Shown here: positions 1 to 5,847 of the stretch, piece by piece
Layout: each line of letters opens with the position of its first letter
Position numbering within the stretch: position 1 is the stretch's first letter
Origin: Ottowia sp.
GTDB lineage: Bacteria > Pseudomonadota > Gammaproteobacteria > Burkholderiales > Burkholderiaceae_C
Reading direction: 5' to 3'
Length of the DNA stretch: 9,789 bases
Assembly (NCBI GenBank): GCA_023228705.1
Contig: JALOAS010000102.1
Coordinates: 1-9,789, forward strand
The notes under the pieces: generated by a model
Seen by the model: only the letters and a program-made list of their open reading frames with translations
Database searches by the model: none
What the model was told of the DNA's origin: nothing
Translations under genes and position numbers: made by a program

Positions 1-421
1 GCAGCTCCATACTGGCTGTTAGTTTAGCTTGTTGAGTCCAGGTAGATCCTGATCTAGTAAAGATATAAGCTGATCCACTAGTAGATCCTTTATCATCATC
101 ACCGTAAGCGCCTACTATAGCGGTGTTACCATCTCCTGATATAGCTACTGAGAAACCAAAACTATCACCAGCAGCTCCATCACTAGCTAGTAGCTTAGTC
201 TGTTGAGTCCAAGTAGTACCAGATCTTGTAAAGATATATGCAGATCCGCTATCTGTACCTAAATCATCATCTTTATAAGCTCCTACTATAGCAGTATAAC
301 CATCTGCCGATATAGCTACTGAATATCCAAACCAATCATCAGCAGCTCCATCACTAGGTACTAGCTTCCATTCACCTATACTACCGCTACTTCCACTCAT
401 GCCTATCATAGCTTCTAGCAT
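1..421 (-). CDS. FG-GAP repeat (beta-propeller-like) protein, partial, left copy
   Basis: The reading frame starts with ATG at 421 behind an AAAGGA Shine-Dalgarno and is open to the window edge (about 140 codons). It begins MLEAMIGMSGSSGS, nearly identical to the start of the plus-strand gene at 7973. Repeats of 57 residues follow, each with the pattern SDGAA-D-FG-SVAIS-DGNTAIVGA then GSAYIFTRSG-TWTQQAKL, typical of FG-GAP/integrin-alpha-like propeller blades. There is no signal peptide or membrane segment. FG-GAP folds usually mediate binding, so a virion-surface or host-interaction role is an inference only. The 171-nt repeat period (351 to 180) shortens to 170 nt at the next unit (180 to 10). 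One base is therefore missing near 10-11, and the frame at the very edge departs from the repeat consensus. The gene may be frameshifted, or the edge sequence may contain an error. Confidence 0.85.
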   Translation of the reverse strand, partial: MLEAMIGMSGSSGSIGEWKLVPSDGAADDWFGYSVAISADGYTAIVGAYKDDDLGTDSGSAYIFTRSGTTWTQQTKLLASDGAAGDSFGFSVAISGDGNTAIVGAYGDDDKGSTSGSAYIFTRSGSTWTQQAKLTASMEL

Positions 422-447
422 AAATAATCCTTTATATAGCTTTAAAA

Positions 448-459
448 ATCCTATCATAC
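448..459 (-). promoter_or_regulatory. Candidate phage promoter (GTATGATAGGAT)
   Basis: The minus strand reads GTATGATAGGAT about 27 nt upstream of the FG-GAP start at 421. Close relatives occur upstream of the other FG-GAP gene (7934-7945) and of the small membrane protein gene (1224-1235). From memory, phiKZ late promoters carry a short TATG element, which would fit. Assignment is by motif recurrence and position only. Confidence 0.5.
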
Positions 460-473
460 TATAATGGGCATAG

Positions 474-506
474 TACCTAGAACAGCCTATAAGGCTGTTC
501 TAGGTA
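474..506 (-). terminator. 15-bp perfect hairpin upstream of left FG-GAP gene
   Basis: Arms at 474-488 and 492-506 are perfectly complementary around a 3-nt loop. No U-tract follows directly on either strand. On the minus strand it lies between the U-tract terminator of the 658-954 gene and the FG-GAP promoter. It is almost identical to the hairpin at 7887-7919, which has the same position relative to the other FG-GAP gene. It could be an insulating terminator for the phage polymerase or an RNA processing site; the direction of action is inferred. Confidence 0.55.
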
Positions 507-521
507 TGTGTTCTTTAATCT

Positions 522-556
522 AAAAAAAACCTAACCCACACACTAGTGGGCTAGGT
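522..556 (-). terminator. Rho-independent-type terminator of the 658-954 gene
   Basis: Arms 529-539 and 546-556 pair over 11 positions with a 6-nt loop. The single non-Watson-Crick pair is G-U on the minus strand but A-C on the plus strand, which supports minus-strand transcription. Eight T residues (522-529) follow on the minus strand. Confidence 0.8.
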
Positions 557-657
557 ATAAATATGAATAAAAGTCCCAACACTTTCATTCACCGCCTCAA
601 GGAGTGGTGCATGACCTACACCATCCTATATGGGATAAATTATAGAGTTAGTTCCTT
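529..657 (-). ncRNA. Structured 3' untranslated region or small RNA (candidate)
   Basis: About 130 nt follow the stop codon of the 658-954 gene. On the minus strand they fold into a series of hairpins: a 5-bp stem (619-623 with 605-609, 9-nt loop), an 11-bp stem (581-591 with 564-574, loop GTTGGG), and the terminator stem (546-556 with 529-539). The 11-bp stem and the terminator stem each contain one G-U pair on the minus strand that would be A-C on the plus strand. This is consistent with structure in the minus-strand transcript. It has no convincing reading frame and does not complete a tRNA. It may be a 3' UTR that protects the mRNA or that is released as a small RNA. I do not recognise a known family. 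Confidence 0.4.
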
Positions 658-954
658 TTAATACAAATTCTCGCTATATAATATTCCGTCGTCTCCACCT
701 ACTCTTCTAATGATTTGTCCTGCTGCATTAGCTATCTTCCATGCTGATTTCCTATCATGGAATGTTCCATACTTATCTATAAATCCCTGTGTAGGAGATG
801 GTCTTTTATATTCAGCTACATTAAGATGTGGATATGCTTGTAATGTCTTATGCATAACTCCATCAAAATGTCTAGAACCTAATATCAATGTACCATCTGG
901 GTATTTATTAGCAGCACAAACGATACGATTTTTTATAGCTACTTCAATAGTCAC
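658..954 (-). CDS. Conserved phage hypothetical protein, 98 aa
   Basis: The gene starts with GTG at 954, preceded by a good Shine-Dalgarno (AAGGAAG, a few bases upstream), and stops at 658. The protein is compact and soluble. Its centre reads GFIDKYGTFHDRKSAWKIA, followed by AAGQIIRRVGGDDG and ending SENLY. From memory this pattern (RHFD/RHWD near residue 30, GFID-(F/Y)GTF, WKIA, AGQI, C-terminal SE-LY) recurs in small uncharacterised proteins of many phages. No catalytic motif is visible and no function can be given. It appears to be a single-gene transcription unit, with a candidate TATG promoter just upstream and a strong terminator downstream after a structured 3' UTR. Confidence 0.8.
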   Translation of the reverse strand: MTIEVAIKNRIVCAANKYPDGTLILGSRHFDGVMHKTLQAYPHLNVAEYKRPSPTQGFIDKYGTFHDRKSAWKIANAAGQIIRRVGGDDGILYSENLY

Positions 955-981
955 AGCACTTCCTTATAGTTGGTTGTTCTT

Positions 982-990
982 CATATCATA
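982..990 (-). promoter_or_regulatory. Candidate promoter element (TATGATATG)
   Basis: The minus strand reads CTATGATATGA between the terminator at 1001-1044 and the GTG start at 954, about 28 nt upstream of the start. It shares TATGAT with the element before the left FG-GAP gene but lacks the AGGAT part. The sole support is motif and position. Confidence 0.3.
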
Positions 991-996
991 GTCACT

Positions 997-1044
997 AAAA
1001 AGAAAAAAAATAAGCTAAGGTATCCTGTTAAGGACCTTAGCTTA
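997..1044 (-). terminator. Strong intrinsic terminator after the small membrane protein gene
   Basis: Arms 1011-1026 and 1031-1044 form a 14-bp stem with a 2-nt bulge (1022-1023) and loop GTTA. On the minus strand the stem is followed by T8-C-T5 (1010 down to 997). It begins 7 nt after the stop codon of the 42-residue gene. Confidence 0.9.
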
Positions 1045-1050
1045 TATATG

Positions 1051-1179
1051 TTACTTGAAGCTATCGATGATCTGATAACCAAAGAACATGAACATTGTTG
1101 AGATAATAATAACCGCAATGGTTTCTTGAACGATAACGTTACGTTTATTTTTAAGGAATGATTTATCTGCGTGATCCAT
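1051..1179 (-). CDS. Small single-span membrane protein, 42 aa
   Basis: The ATG at 1179 follows an ideal Shine-Dalgarno (AAGGAG, 8 nt spacing), and the frame stops with TAA at 1051. The product starts MDHADKSFLKNKRNV and has one hydrophobic stretch at about residues 17-38, rich in Ile, Val, Met and Phe. It ends with a short polar tail (IIDSFK). The basic N-terminal part before the segment suggests an N-in, C-out inner-membrane topology by the positive-inside rule. The gene is a self-contained unit, with a promoter-like motif at 1224-1235 and a terminator 7 nt after the stop. All isoleucine codons are ATT or ATC, as in the 176-residue gene, which suggests strong expression. A holin, lysis accessory or membrane-remodelling role is possible but not shown. 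A longer overlapping frame across this region reads through the terminator and is rejected. Confidence 0.75.
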   Translation of the reverse strand: MDHADKSFLKNKRNVIVQETIAVIIISTMFMFFGYQIIDSFK

Positions 1180-1223
1180 GTCATTTTCTCCTTGAACATG
1201 ATGTAAGAAATAGAATTACTACT

Positions 1224-1235
1224 ATCCTCACATAC
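1224..1235 (-). promoter_or_regulatory. Candidate phage promoter (GTATGTGAGGAT)
   Basis: The minus strand reads GTATGTGAGGAT about 45 nt upstream of the 42-residue gene. It matches the FG-GAP upstream motifs at 10 of 12 positions relative to one or the other copy (TATG and AGGAT parts intact). It sits between the operon-end hairpin (1271-1302) and the gene, where a new promoter would be needed. Confidence 0.45.
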
Positions 1236-1270
1236 AGTATATATGATTGAAAATCTTTAGAAGGGTATAT

Positions 1271-1302
1271 ATCCACTATAGGCTTAAAAGCCTATAGTGG
1301 AT
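1271..1302 (-). terminator. 15-bp hairpin ending the 5220-1313 operon
   Basis: Arms 1271-1285 and 1288-1302 are perfect reverse complements, so the real loop is larger than the 2 nt between them. The hairpin begins 10 nt after the stop codon at 1313. No U-tract follows on the minus strand, unlike the terminators at 522 and 997. Its core resembles the hairpins at 474, 7887 and 8702. Confidence 0.6.
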
Positions 1303-1312
1303 AGTTTATCTA

Positions 1313-2077
1313 TTATTGCTGATTATAGAAACTAAGGATACGCTGACGACCTAGTTCAGTAAACCCTTCCTCTAGTGTACGAGGAATACTTACTTGAGAT
1401 AGAGACTTAGTACGTGTCTTACCATCGGCTGTAAGAATAATCAGATTAAGAATACGCTGGAAAGCTTTTAGCTCTTCTTCACTCTGTACCCAGTATTCAG
1501 AAAAACGGAATACATAGCGTTCGCCAAATGCTTGAGTCTTGTAGTTATTGAAGTAGGTAAGTGTGATATACCAAAGCTTCTTAAACTCTTCAGTAGATGA
1601 GTTCTCAATAACACCTTGGATAGTTCTCCAAAGCATGTATTGATTACGAGCACCTTCATCAGGGTTAACAGGTACACCAGGTTTCATCTTAGTCAGATAA
1701 CGATCTAATGAAGCGATAAGACTCTTCTGTGCTCGTGTACCTTCTTCTATTACAGTCTTTTGAACTTTAGCTAGATCTGAATCATCAGTCTTAACTGTAT
1801 TAGAAACTACAGCAGGCTTAGCTTGTACAGTTGAAACTTTAGGAGTAGTTTTAGTACCTAAGTTAACTACTTCAGGAGCTTTGTATTCAGGTTGTTGAAC
1901 TTCTTCAGTAGCTGGCTGTTGAGCTTCATCAGCTTGTTCAATTTCTTTAGTCTCTTGAACTTCACTAACTTCTAATAGTTCTTTAGAAACTTGCTGTTCA
2001 GCTTCTTGGTTTTGATCTTGAATAGGTTGTTGTTCAGCTTCTTGGTTTTGATCTTGAATAGGTTGTTGTTCAGTCAT
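1313..2077 (-). CDS. Uncharacterised protein with acidic/Gln-rich repeat N-terminus, 254 aa
   Basis: I place the start at ATG 2077 (MTEQQPIQD), which has an AGAGGA Shine-Dalgarno at good spacing and lies 19 nt after the preceding gene's stop. An upstream in-frame ATG at 2206 would overlap that gene by more than 100 nt. Residues 1-115 are low-complexity and disordered (Gln, Glu, Val, Pro), including two exact 12-residue repeats near the start. Residues from about 120 to the end look folded. Visible landmarks are ASLDRYLTKM, DEGARNQYMLWRTIQ, FGERYVFRFSEYW, FQRILNLIILTADGKTR and a C-terminal GRQRILSFYN. I do not recognise a named family. Arginine is mostly CGT and isoleucine mostly ATT/ATC, suggesting an abundant and perhaps virion protein. 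It is the last gene of a four-gene operon containing the polymerase fragment. Confidence 0.75.
   Translation of the reverse strand: MTEQQPIQDQNQEAEQQPIQDQNQEAEQQVSKELLEVSEVQETKEIEQADEAQQPATEEVQQPEYKAPEVVNLGTKTTPKVSTVQAKPAVVSNTVKTDDSDLAKVQKTVIEEGTRAQKSLIASLDRYLTKMKPGVPVNPDEGARNQYMLWRTIQGVIENSSTEEFKKLWYITLTYFNNYKTQAFGERYVFRFSEYWVQSEEELKAFQRILNLIILTADGKTRTKSLSQVSIPRTLEEGFTELGRQRILSFYNQQ
1995..2074. repeat. 36-bp tandem repeat, two exact copies plus a partial third
   Basis: Units 1995-2030 and 2031-2066 are identical, and the next bases repeat the first 7 of the unit. The length is a multiple of three, so it encodes an in-frame repeated peptide (EQQPIQDQNQEA) at the N-terminus of the 254-residue protein. 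Copy number could change by slippage without breaking the gene. Confidence 0.95.
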
Positions 2078-2096
2078 GTTGTCCTCTTGGTTAGTA

Positions 2097-3068
2097 TTAG
2101 AACTCAAGTTCGTCGAAACTTGGCTCTCTTGGTTTGTACTGCGGTTTCTGTTCTTGCGACCCATTATTACTATATCCTTGTTGTTCAGAACGTTGTTGAC
2201 GTTCATAGTTTACAGGTAAAGGTTCTGGAGGTTGAGAACCTACAGGTATATCTAGATATCTGCGAAGACGTTCTTCCGCATCTGATTTACCTAGATTGAA
2301 GATAGGAATTCTCATGCTATCTGCTATAGCTATAAGATGTCCTACATTACCTGTCTTCATAGATTTTTCTCTATTAGACTCAGCTCCATCTTCAGACCAA
2401 ACTATAGCAAATAAAGCTGGACTCTTTAGATCTTTACCTGTAACTACTCTAACGTTTTTAGCTAGGATAGTTTGTATAGCTGGTTTTAAACCTTTATATG
2501 CGTTGTGATACTGAGAAGCTATTTCTTTAGCTCTGTTAGAGGTAAAGGTAAACGGGCTATCTTTATTATTAAAACCCTTCCAAGGAAGATGGATTTCTTT
2601 AAGATTAGAAGTACCATTTTCAAATGCGGTTTCAGGACCATCTAAACCACCAGCTCTAAGAGTATAGCCATGTAGTTCTAACTCTCTAGCTAGGTCTTCC
2701 ATTTTCTGAAGTATATGTGGAGGTGTATCTGGATTCCCACTTCCAACATAAGGTTTGTAAAGAGCTACAGGACCTTCATCTTCTTCACGTTTCTTAAAAC
2801 CGCCTTTCTTAAATGATCCTTTATTGTAACCGCCACCGCCTTTATAAAAGCCACCACCAGAGCCGCCATTATAACCACCGCTGCTATTAGCAGAGCTATT
2901 ACTATAAGAACCGCCGCTATTGCTATTTGAAGAATACCCACCAGACCTGCTGCCAGCATTATAGGAACCATTAGAATCCATATTACCCCTATTGTAATTA
3001 CTTTGATCGTTGGATTGCTGATACCTTCCAGAGTCTTGCTGAGTACTTCTTTCATTATCATACCCCAT
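2097..3068 (-). CDS. SLOG/DprA-like Rossmann-fold protein with disordered tails, 323 aa
   Basis: The ATG at 3068 follows AAGGTG at short spacing, 21 nt after the stop of the polymerase gene. Residues 1-95 are a Gly/Ser/Asn/Tyr-rich disordered segment ending in basic patches (FKKGGFKKR). Residues about 120-275 look like a SLOG-superfamily nucleotide-binding domain. LRAGGLDGPETAFENG at about 138-152 and EIHLPWKGFN at 158-167 match the usual GG-DG-(D/E)-AFE and lPW-FN motifs. FAIVWSEDG at 220-228, then TGNVGHLIAIA and RIPIFNL, match the second half. The ligand is unknown. The C-terminus is Gln/Pro-rich and ends PSFDELEF, an acidic, Phe-terminated tip like that of single-stranded-DNA-binding proteins. 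A DNA-transaction scaffold role is therefore conceivable. The gene sits between the polymerase fragment and the 254-residue unknown, probably in one transcript. Confidence 0.7.
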   Translation of the reverse strand: MGYDNERSTQQDSGRYQQSNDQSNYNRGNMDSNGSYNAGSRSGGYSSNSNSGGSYSNSSANSSGGYNGGSGGGFYKGGGGYNKGSFKKGGFKKREEDEGPVALYKPYVGSGNPDTPPHILQKMEDLARELELHGYTLRAGGLDGPETAFENGTSNLKEIHLPWKGFNNKDSPFTFTSNRAKEIASQYHNAYKGLKPAIQTILAKNVRVVTGKDLKSPALFAIVWSEDGAESNREKSMKTGNVGHLIAIADSMRIPIFNLGKSDAEERLRRYLDIPVGSQPPEPLPVNYERQQRSEQQGYSNNGSQEQKPQYKPREPSFDELEF

Positions 3069-3089
3069 AAATACACCTTATTTTAAGCT

Positions 3090-4385
3090 TTAAGTAAAAG
3101 CTTCCTTTAAATTCATCTTAGCAGTTGATAGAACAGTACCGTGCATTACCTTTAAAGAAGCTATAAGAAGTATAGAAGAGATTTCCGTAAGAGGTATACC
3201 TAAACCATTAGGATACTTAAACAATCTCTCACCGGCACATATTCTGCAAATACTATCCCCAGGTAATTTACAATACATAGGACTTCTTACCACTATTTCT
3301 TGATTCAGATAATTAGACGCTATAGTATTATTTTCTACAAGTATGGACTTGTTACCTTTAACTACATGTCTACCAGTTAGATGTTGTTCTTCGCCTGGTT
3401 TAAACTTCCTACGTATACCTAAATAAGTACCGCAGTCTTTATCTTCTATCTTGAAGTTATTAGCTGATCTAAGTAGATACTTAGCGGATACACCACCTTT
3501 TACAGTTTCAGCACCTCGTGAGAATGAGCCAGCTCTTAGATCGTTCATAGCATCTTTGAAGTGCTCTGGATCTGTAGGCCATCCTTCATCAAGAGAACTA
3601 AGTATAGGGTTGACTTCCATCTTGTTATCAAACCTAAGACCTGTACCTACATTTAAGAACATTTTCTTTCTAGCTACGTTCTTAGTTTTACCAGCTAGGA
3701 ATGTTCCATTAGCTGGATCATCTTTAAGAAACTCATCATCAAAAGCTTTTAACTCATCTTCAAATTTAGCCAGTTCAACAGGATCATTAAGCTTACCTTC
3801 ATACTTCTTGATAAGCTGAGTTTTAAACTCTTTTATACCAGTAGGTGCTACAATACCTTTAGGAGTAGCAGCCCATGTAGTTAACTGACTAAACATACTA
3901 AGGTATTGTAGAGCGTCTATAAACTTAGTATACTCATCTACATAGAAATACTGATTAGATCTCTTAGATTCATCTTCAGGAGTATCTTGCAGCTTAGTAG
4001 CTATGAAATCTTCTAGCTTAGATACTTCTACCTTACCAGTTACATAAGGGAACTTATCACCAAAGGTACTTAGTATAGCTATATGGTTAAATAAAAGATT
4101 ACCTATAGTAGTTTCTATAGGTTCTTTAAGATTAGTAGCCCATGAACTATCTATCTTTACTTTGTCTTTAAACTTGAATAAAGGTTCATTAGCTACTGCA
4201 TCATCTATCTTTTCTTTACCATTAGGACCTACAGCACTATAGCCCCATGGTTCTATGATAAGATCACCATAAGCTTCAGATTGTTGTTCTTTAGGTTTAG
4301 TAATAGAGAAAGCTTTATATATCCATGATTTGTGAATATAAAGTTTATTTTGTATCGCTATCTTGAGATATTCTATCTTTTTCAT
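3090..4385 (-). CDS. Phage split RNA polymerase, beta-prime-like fragment (bridge helix, Zn2, trigger helix)
   Basis: This is part of a multisubunit RNA polymerase like those of phiKZ-type phages. Alignment by eye to E. coli RpoC: TTIGNLLFNHIAILSTFGDKF (from about residue 92) matches the TTVGRAILW region. About 155-260 matches the helical funnel and F-loop region. About 275-306 (DLRAGSFSRGAETV, then SAKYLLRSANN) matches the bridge helix. Zinc-site cysteines are C318 (in DKDCGT), C372, C380 and C383, matching C814/C888/C895/C898. VVRSPMYC matches the conserved VRS segment. Residues about 398-424 match trigger-loop helix 1. The protein stops just after it, without the second trigger helix or jaw. 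The catalytic NADFDGD motif is also absent, so other subunits must supply both. The start ATG overlaps the preceding gene by 41 nt, and no other in-frame Met occurs before residue 163. Whether it belongs to the virion or non-virion enzyme cannot be told. Confidence 0.9.
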   Translation of the reverse strand: MKKIEYLKIAIQNKLYIHKSWIYKAFSITKPKEQQSEAYGDLIIEPWGYSAVGPNGKEKIDDAVANEPLFKFKDKVKIDSSWATNLKEPIETTIGNLLFNHIAILSTFGDKFPYVTGKVEVSKLEDFIATKLQDTPEDESKRSNQYFYVDEYTKFIDALQYLSMFSQLTTWAATPKGIVAPTGIKEFKTQLIKKYEGKLNDPVELAKFEDELKAFDDEFLKDDPANGTFLAGKTKNVARKKMFLNVGTGLRFDNKMEVNPILSSLDEGWPTDPEHFKDAMNDLRAGSFSRGAETVKGGVSAKYLLRSANNFKIEDKDCGTYLGIRRKFKPGEEQHLTGRHVVKGNKSILVENNTIASNYLNQEIVVRSPMYCKLPGDSICRICAGERLFKYPNGLGIPLTEISSILLIASLKVMHGTVLSTAKMNLKEAFT

Positions 4386-5220
4386 TCTGTAAGCCTTTTA
4401 GCTCTTCAAGTTGAGCAACTAGTTTAATGACTTCAACTTCTACATTAGATACTAGATTTAGATCTTCTAACAAAGTAAAGCTATGTTTCCTAAACTGTAA
4501 TAAGGGATTATTAAAGCCATCTTGAGATAGGTAAATAATAGATAAAATACTAGCTGCTATCTGTTTAGGTGAACCTTGTTTAATGAGGTCAGATATATAA
4601 GGTAAGTATGTCTCAAACCTTACACCTACAGCTATACCTGTTTCTACTAATTGATAACCTAAAGTATCTTGACCTGCTACTTGTGTAAATAGCTTAAAGT
4701 TATTGATTATCTTAGTATCCAGATCGCTAACTTGCATAGCTTCTTTTTCTTTACCATAGATAAATAGCTTAAGATCTCTTAGTATACTAGGATTGAAGCT
4801 TTCTACTATAGACATGATCTTTACTTGATCTAGTTGACATAGATCTGAAAGTATGATAGCTAATTGCTCTTCATCACTTTCTAGAGATTCAAGGATAGCT
4901 ATAATAGCGCTATAATCTTCTAAGTTTTGAATATAAGCTAATGCGTATAGTAGTTCATTCTTTTCAAAGATAGTAGCTTCTTCTACTAGTTTGATGGTAT
5001 GTTGTTCTAGTATGTAATCTAAGCCTTCATTTAACTTCAGTGTGAATTTATCTATAGATTCATCTGAAGATACACTACCTGTAGACATAGCTACATCTAT
5101 AAGTGGAGAGAATCCATGTGCGTATTCATAGAAGTCAAATAAATGAAAACTCCGATACACTTCTGTCTGGTATTCATCAGTGTAATATGTTTCAACGAAT
5201 ACTTGTAATAAGTCATCCAT
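4345..5220 (-). CDS. Uncharacterised helical protein, 291 aa, first gene of the RNAP operon
   Basis: The ATG at 5220 follows AAAAGGCAC at suitable spacing and is the first gene of the minus-strand operon. The protein is rich in Leu, Ile, Glu and Asp and looks mostly alpha-helical (for example IIAILESLESDEEQLAIIL and EVIKLVAQLEELKGL). There are no zinc motifs, membrane spans or signal peptide. I recognise no family. Its last 41 nt overlap the start of the beta-prime fragment gene, implying translational coupling. An accessory role in the phage polymerase is possible by context only. Codon use is ATA/AGA/CTA-rich like the polymerase gene, suggesting modest expression. Confidence 0.75.
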   Translation of the reverse strand: MDDLLQVFVETYYTDEYQTEVYRSFHLFDFYEYAHGFSPLIDVAMSTGSVSSDESIDKFTLKLNEGLDYILEQHTIKLVEEATIFEKNELLYALAYIQNLEDYSAIIAILESLESDEEQLAIILSDLCQLDQVKIMSIVESFNPSILRDLKLFIYGKEKEAMQVSDLDTKIINNFKLFTQVAGQDTLGYQLVETGIAVGVRFETYLPYISDLIKQGSPKQIAASILSIIYLSQDGFNNPLLQFRKHSFTLLEDLNLVSNVEVEVIKLVAQLEELKGLQNEKDRISQDSDTK

Positions 5221-5316
5221 AGAAGTGCCTTTTAGTTAAATATAAAAAATATTTGTATATGTCATCATAGTATAGCTGCTGGGCTAAAAGAATTACACTA
5301 TTAATGGAGTTGTACT
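5221..5316. promoter_or_regulatory. Divergent intergenic promoter region
   Basis: This 96-nt AT-rich gap separates divergent genes, so both need promoters here. A TATG lies on the plus strand at 5258-5261 and another on the minus strand (ACTATGATGACAT, TATG at 5269-5266), each about 45-55 nt from its start codon. The elements nearly overlap. The minus-strand one shares TATGAT with the motif at 448-459. Precise elements are uncertain. Confidence 0.45.
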
Positions 5317-5847
5317 ATGACTAAGAAACAGGCTGAACCTACTTTTAAACCTAAAAAAGTAAGTAAACTTACTGCTGAGATGTTTAAAAGAGCGGATGTA
5401 GGTGTAGATATTGATAAATTATTCCCTAAACAAACATGGGAAGATGTAGATAACCTTTATAACGCTATCGCTCAAGCTATCATTAGTATTGGTGAGCAAG
5501 TGAACCAATGTGTCCGTACTATTAATGAGGCTGATATTAGTAGTAAAGAGATTGTAGTTACTATTAACGGTATCACTAATGATATCAATAGCTTCACTAA
5601 TGATCTAATCAAGATCAAGAAACGCCATGAAGGTAAGTCTGGTGATATTGAGAATGAAAACGATCATGCTCTTTCAGTAAGTGTTTATACTGACTATGTA
5701 ACTTTACAAGAACGTGTTACTGGTTTAACATTTAGCAACATGCTTACTGTTACTGAATACTTTAATGAAGCTGCCGAAGTAATCAAAGCTCGTGACGCTA
5801 ATGAAATCACTGATGTAGAATTAAAGGAAGTTAAACAAGATGCCTGA
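5317..5847 (+). CDS. Uncharacterised protein, 176 aa, upstream of the frameshift gene
   Basis: The ATG at 5317 follows TGGAG at close spacing. The N-terminus is Lys-rich (MTKKQAEPTFKPKKVSKLTAEMF), and the centre is a long helical, coiled-coil-like stretch (DNLYNAIAQAIISIGEQVNQC, then INGITNDINSFTNDLIKIKK). The C-terminus is charged. No motif gives a function. It overlaps the next gene by 8 nt, so the two are probably translated together. Isoleucine is coded by ATT and ATC only, with no ATA, and arginine mostly by CGT, in contrast to the neighbouring minus-strand genes. This points to a highly expressed protein, most likely structural or a morphogenesis factor. Both roles are inference from codon use and context. 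Confidence 0.75.
   Translation: MTKKQAEPTFKPKKVSKLTAEMFKRADVGVDIDKLFPKQTWEDVDNLYNAIAQAIISIGEQVNQCVRTINEADISSKEIVVTINGITNDINSFTNDLIKIKKRHEGKSGDIENENDHALSVSVYTDYVTLQERVTGLTFSNMLTVTEYFNEAAEVIKARDANEITDVELKEVKQDA

Noticed and set aside
522..592. 22-codon hydrophobic frame on the minus strand starting near 590
   Set aside because: It reads through the loop, stem and U-tract of a strong terminator and has only a poor Shine-Dalgarno; likely chance.
557..650. tRNA-like folding on the minus strand
   Set aside because: A D-arm-like stem is present, but no GTTC T-loop and no 7-bp acceptor with matching length. The span is too short for a complete cloverleaf.
981..1199. 72-codon minus-strand frame ending in a run of phenylalanines
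   Set aside because: It overlaps the better supported 42-residue gene in another frame. Its C-terminal Phe run is only translation of the terminator's U-tract.
1468..1677. Other overlapping frames (for example 1468-1677 minus, 1991-2299 plus, 2765-3076 minus, 3451-3819 plus, 7241-7438 minus)
   Set aside because: They lie inside well supported genes in other frames, lack ribosome binding sites, and have compositions typical of shadow translation.
2075..2206. Upstream ATG at 2206 as start of the 254-residue protein
   Set aside because: It would overlap the SLOG gene by more than 100 nt. ATG 2077 has a good Shine-Dalgarno directly after the preceding stop.
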